The translations under genes and the position numbers were made by a program. Of a stretch of 64,000 nucleotides of DNA, positions 60,432-64,000 are shown one piece after another. This stretch comes from Streptomyces acidiscabies (GTDB lineage: Bacteria; Actinomycetota; Actinomycetes; Streptomycetales; Streptomycetaceae), in contig NZ_JAGJBY010000001.1 of the NCBI RefSeq assembly GCF_020010905.1, positions 806,001 to 870,000 on the forward strand. The letters run 5' to 3'. Position 1 is the first letter of the stretch, and each line of letters starts with the position of its first letter. The notes beneath the pieces were generated by a model. That model was not told the DNA's origin. It saw only the letters and a program-made list of their open reading frames with translations, and ran no database searches.

Positions 60432-62686
60432 GCCGCACGCCTCTGGACACGGTCGAGCATGCGACCGCGACCCCCGACGTCGAGCTGCCCTGGGCCGAAC
60501 TCGGCCTGAAGAAGGACGAGTACGAGCGCGTCGTCGAGATCCTCGGCCGCCGCCCGACCGGCGCCGAACTCGCCATGTACTCCGTCATGTGGTCCGAGCA
60601 CTGCTCGTACAAGTCGTCGAAGGTCCACCTCCGCCAGTTCGGCGAGAAGGCCCCCCAGTCCGATGCGCTGCTCGTGGGCATCGGCGAGAACGCGGGCGTC
60701 GTCGACGTCGGCCAGGGGTACGCGGTCACCTTCAAGGTCGAGTCCCACAACCACCCGTCGTACGTCGAGCCCTACCAGGGCGCGGCCACCGGTGTCGGCG
60801 GCATCGTCCGCGACATCATCGCGATGGGCGCGCGCCCGGTCGCGGTCGTCGACCCGCTGCGGTTCGGCGCGGCCGACCACCCCGACACGAAGCGCGTCCT
60901 GCCGGGTGTCGTCGCGGGCATCGGCGGGTACGGCAACTGCCTCGGCCTGCCGAACATCGGCGGCGAGGTCGTCTTCGACGCCTGCTACCAGGGGAACCCG
61001 CTGGTCAACGCCGGTGCCATCGGCGTCATGCGGCACGAGGACATCCACCTCGCGAAGGCGTCCGGCGCGGGCAACAAGGTCATCCTGTACGGGGCTCGCA
61101 CCGGCGGCGACGGCATCGGCGGGGCGTCGATCCTCGCGTCCGAGACGTTCGACGACGCCAAGCCCTCGAAGCGGCCCGCCGTCCAGGTCGGTGACCCCTT
61201 CCAGGAGAAGCTGCTCATCGAGTGCACGCTCGAAGCGTTCGCCGAGAAGCTCGTCGTCGGCATCCAGGACCTCGGCGCGGCCGGACTCTCCTGCGCCACC
61301 AGCGAGTTGGCGTCCAACGGCTCCGGCGGTATGCGGGTCGTCCTGGACGACGTCCCGCTCCGTGACTCCACGCTCTCGCCCGAGGAAATCCTCATGAGCG
61401 AGTCGCAGGAACGCATGTGCGCGGTCGTGGAGCCCGCCAAGGTCGACCGCTTCCTTGCGATCTGCGAGAAGTGGGACGTCATCGCCACCGTCATCGGTGA
61501 GGTCACCGACGGCGACCGGCTGGAGATCTTCTGGCACGGCGGCAAGATCGTGGACGTCGACCCGCGCACGGTCGCGCACGACGGGCCGGTGTACGAGCGG
61601 CCCTACGCCCGCCCCTCGTGGCAGGACGCGCTTCAGGCGGACGGCGCGGAGAAGCTGTCACGCCCGTCTTCCGGTGATGAACTCCGCGCCCAGGTGCTCC
61701 AGTTGGTGTCCTCTCCCAACCAGGCGTCCAAGAGCTGGATCACCTCCCAGTACGACCACTTCGTGCAGGGCAACACGGTGCTGGCGCAGCCCGAGGACTC
61801 CGGGATGATCCGCATCGACGAGGAGACCGGCCTCGGCGTGGCCATCGCCACGGACGGCAACGGGCGTTTCGCGAAGCTGGACCCTTACGCCGGTGCGCAG
61901 TTGGCGCTGGCGGAGGCGTACCGGAACGTCGCGACGACCGGTGCGAAGCCGCTCGCTGTGTCGGACTGCCTCAACTTCGGTTCGCCCGAAGACCCCGCTG
62001 TCATGTGGCAGTTCGCCGAGGCCGTGCGCGGACTCGCCGACGCCTGCCAGCAGTTGGGGACGCCGGTCACCGGTGGCAACGTCTCCCTGTACAACCAGAC
62101 GGGCGAGGCGGCGATCCATCCGACGCCGGTCGTCGCGGTGTTGGGCGTCATCGACGACGTGGCTCGCCGCACGCCGGTCGCCTTCCAGGAAGAGGGCCAG
62201 CTCCTTTACCTCCTCGGCGACACGCGTGAGGAGTTCAGCGGGTCGGCGTGGAGCCAGGTCGTCCACGACCACCTCGGCGGGCTGCCGCCCAAGGTCGACC
62301 TGGAGCGTGAGCGGCTGCTGGGCGAGATCCTGATCTCGGCTTCCCGTGACGGCATGATCGACGCCGCGCACGACCTGTCGGACGGTGGCCTCATCCAAGC
62401 GGTCGTGGAATCGGCCCTGTTGGGCGGTGTCGGCGCGCGCCTGGTCGTCCCCGATGGCCTGGACGCGTTCACGTTCCTGTTCTCGGAGTCCGCGGGCCGC
62501 GCTGTGGTCTCCGTCCCCCGCTCCGAGGAACTGCGCTTCAACGACATGTGCGGCGCGAGGGGCCTGCCGGTGACGCGGATCGGCGTCGTCGACGGCGAAT
62601 CGGTGGAACTCCAGGGCGAGTTCACGCTTCCGCTGACTGAGCTGCGCGAGGCGCACGAGGCTACGATCCCGGCGCTGCTGGCGTAG
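60428..62686 (+). CDS. purL: FGAM synthase catalytic subunit PurL (small type)
   Basis: 752 aa from ATG 60428. [32 protein letters not shown] and two PurM-like ATP-binding halves ([13 protein letters not shown] ... HDLSDGGL) are present. The length fits the three-subunit Gram-positive enzyme. It makes FGAM from FGAR, the fourth step of purine synthesis. Confidence 0.97.
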   Translation: MSRTPLDTVEHATATPDVELPWAELGLKKDEYERVVEILGRRPTGAELAMYSVMWSEHCSYKSSKVHLRQFGEKAPQSDALLVGIGENAGVVDVGQGYAVTFKVESHNHPSYVEPYQGAATGVGGIVRDIIAMGARPVAVVDPLRFGAADHPDTKRVLPGVVAGIGGYGNCLGLPNIGGEVVFDACYQGNPLVNAGAIGVMRHEDIHLAKASGAGNKVILYGARTGGDGIGGASILASETFDDAKPSKRPAVQVGDPFQEKLLIECTLEAFAEKLVVGIQDLGAAGLSCATSELASNGSGGMRVVLDDVPLRDSTLSPEEILMSESQERMCAVVEPAKVDRFLAICEKWDVIATVIGEVTDGDRLEIFWHGGKIVDVDPRTVAHDGPVYERPYARPSWQDALQADGAEKLSRPSSGDELRAQVLQLVSSPNQASKSWITSQYDHFVQGNTVLAQPEDSGMIRIDEETGLGVAIATDGNGRFAKLDPYAGAQLALAEAYRNVATTGAKPLAVSDCLNFGSPEDPAVMWQFAEAVRGLADACQQLGTPVTGGNVSLYNQTGEAAIHPTPVVAVLGVIDDVARRTPVAFQEEGQLLYLLGDTREEFSGSAWSQVVHDHLGGLPPKVDLERERLLGEILISASRDGMIDAAHDLSDGGLIQAVVESALLGGVGARLVVPDGLDAFTFLFSESAGRAVVSVPRSEELRFNDMCGARGLPVTRIGVVDGESVELQGEFTLPLTELREAHEATIPALLA

Positions 62687-62751
62687 CTGTCTCGGTACGA
62701 CGCTGAGGTCCCGTCCGGTTTCCGGGCGGGACCTCGTCGCGTATCCCAGCC

Positions 62752-63255
62752 TCACCCGCTGAGACCGGCGTCGGCCCATCGGCGCAGGTCCGCGCAGGTC
62801 GGGTCGGGGGCCGACGTACGTGTTGTGATCGTGTGCAGCGCGCGTGGCACGTGCTGGGCCAGGGCGAAGAGTTGGAGCGACGGCCCGGCGCCGGAGTGGA
62901 TGCACAGCCGGATCGTGAGGACCGCCTTCTCCTCGGCCTCGTCCGTGAAGGCGGTCGGCACGCCCGCGAGGAACATCCAGTCGGGGCGGTCGTTCACCGC
63001 GTCGGAGACGGTCCGCAGGGACACCGCGTCGAGGGTCTCGACGGAACAGGGCGCACCCTTCGCGACGGCGTCCCGCAACACCGCGTGAAAAACCATCCCG
63101 GCGAACACCCCGAACACGTACTCCCCCCACTCCACGCCGATCCCCTTCGCCCGGAAGGCCTCCCACCGACTCTCCGTCCGCCACCGCTCCACATCCACCA
63201 GTGGCAGAAGGCACCGCCCCAGCCGCAGACACTCCCCCCAGACCTCCGCACCCAT
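62752..63255 (-). CDS. Hypothetical protein downstream of purL
   Basis: 167 aa from ATG 63255 (longer GTG-type reading to 63366 is Gly-rich and less likely). Begins MGAEVWGECLRLGRCLLPLVDVERW and contains RPDWMFLAGVPTAFTDEAEEKAVLTIRLCIHSG. Soluble, not recognised. Convergent with purL. Confidence 0.65.
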   Translation of the reverse strand: MGAEVWGECLRLGRCLLPLVDVERWRTESRWEAFRAKGIGVEWGEYVFGVFAGMVFHAVLRDAVAKGAPCSVETLDAVSLRTVSDAVNDRPDWMFLAGVPTAFTDEAEEKAVLTIRLCIHSGAGPSLQLFALAQHVPRALHTITTRTSAPDPTCADLRRWADAGLSG

Positions 63256-63400
63256 CAACTCGCCCCCTCTCCGGGCCCATTGTCCGACCGGCGGAGCCAA
63301 TTCCCGCCCGGTTGCAAGGACTTGCCCCCCAGCAGACCCCACCCCCACACCCCCGGCCACCTCCATTCCCGCCCTCCCCCCAACCCCCTAGCGTCCCCCC

Positions 63401-64000
63401 ATGACCAGAACCACCACCCGCCTCCTCCACACCCTCCTGCTCCTCCTCGCCTTATCCGCAACGGCGTTCACCACACCCCCGTCCACCCAACTCCAACTCC
63501 CGTCCCCCACAGGCCCGTACGCGATCGGCCGCGACACCCTCCACCTGGTCGACCCCACCCGCCAGGACCCGTGGGTGCCGGAGGCGGGCGTGCGGGAGCT
63601 GATGGTGTCGCTGTACTACCCCGCCCGGCGGGGAACGGGCACCCGGGCGCCGTACATGACCACACCGGAAGCCGAACGGCTCCTGAAAGACCGGGGATAC
63701 GACAGCCTCGTACCCGCCGAAACACTCAGCGCGACCCGCACGAACACGACCGAGCACGCCCAACCGTCCCCCGGCCGCTTCCCGTTGGTCCTCCTCTCCC
63801 CGGGATTCACCCTGCCGCGCACGACGTTGACCCTCCTCTCGGAGGAACTGGCGAGCCGGGGGTACGTAGTTGCTGCGGTCGACCACGCGTACGAGTCCGT
63901 CGCGACGACCTTCCCCGGCGGGCGGCTGCTGCCGTGTGTGGCGTGCGAGAAGTCCAAGGAGACGGGGATGGCGGCGGTCGCGGAGGGCCGGGCCCGGGAC
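63401..64000 (+). CDS. Secreted alpha/beta-hydrolase (PAF-acetylhydrolase-like), partial
   Basis: 200 codons from ATG 63401, running off the right edge. Signal peptide TRLLHTLLLLLALSATAF, then IGRDTLHLVDP, ELMVSLYYPARRG, and the FPLVLLSPGFTLPRTTLTLLSEELASRGYVVAAVDHAYES block that leads to the nucleophile elbow in this family (not reached). Codon 18 (63452-63454) is TTA, the bldA-dependent codon, inside the signal peptide, so expression may be tied to development. Confidence 0.82.
   Translation, partial: MTRTTTRLLHTLLLLLALSATAFTTPPSTQLQLPSPTGPYAIGRDTLHLVDPTRQDPWVPEAGVRELMVSLYYPARRGTGTRAPYMTTPEAERLLKDRGYDSLVPAETLSATRTNTTEHAQPSPGRFPLVLLSPGFTLPRTTLTLLSEELASRGYVVAAVDHAYESVATTFPGGRLLPCVACEKSKETGMAAVAEGRARD

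Overview
The window reads as one stretch of a Streptomyces chromosome. GC content is very high with strong third-position GC bias. GTG starts and four-base start/stop overlaps are frequent, and two genes carry the rare TTA codon. The backbone order is the one I recall from Streptomyces coelicolor: sigN, sigF, a Dabb protein, a small membrane protein, tadA with its associated gene, upp, then ffs (SRP RNA), dnaX, purD, a peptidase-like membrane protein, purC, lsr2 and purSQL. All identifications come from reading the translations; no database search was run.

Layout. 1-10.99 kb is an accessory block rich in Scr1-type XRE regulators and their partners (DUF6879, DUF397, barstar). It also holds two proteins with cysteine-rich tails, an alpha/beta hydrolase, a WYL regulator divergent from an epoxide hydrolase, and a SAM methyltransferase. 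11.0-13.7 kb carries two SigB/F-type sigma factors. 13.8-15.6 kb holds a VapBC pair, a gene-free stretch and tRNA-Ser(CGA). 15.6-22.7 kb is conserved core: tadA, upp, a LytR_C protein, a HerA-like ATPase, a HhH-GPD glycosylase and a siderophore-interacting protein. 22.7-26.2 kb is a probable iron-regulated operon (acylase, GNAT, cupin) divergent from the siderophore-interacting gene across a good iron box. 26.2-36.1 kb holds a CopC-CopD fusion, a candidate phosphorothioate-dependent HNH nuclease, minisatellites, an IS110 remnant, GtrA, an MFS exporter, a membrane glycosyltransferase and an AAA+ ATPase.

36.23-45.46 kb is a genomic island bounded by exact 117-bp direct repeats. The right copy is the 3' half of an intact tRNA-Ser(GGA); the left copy is a tRNA fragment. 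The island has decayed. Its integrase is reduced to a mutated C-terminus and its excisionase-like gene is split in frame by an IS630 element. A second IS5-type element sits at the stop codon of another gene. The cargo includes a compact, lower-GC, tightly coupled operon (HNH nuclease, unknown 216-aa protein, minimal nucleotidyltransferase, plus further unknowns). This operon is the best candidate here for an undescribed system, probably defence.

45.4-64 kb returns to the core: ffs, dnaX, purD, purC, two tRNA-Gly(GCC), an aberrant tRNA-Gly(UCC), a two-component system with an ABC exporter, lsr2, the overlapping purS-purQ-purL operon, and the start of a TTA-containing secreted hydrolase.

Recurring themes are: in-frame low-complexity expansions in several membrane or secreted proteins; a dispersed palindromic repeat (about five copies, two of them inside a reading frame); and many palindromic operators in short divergent or upstream regions.
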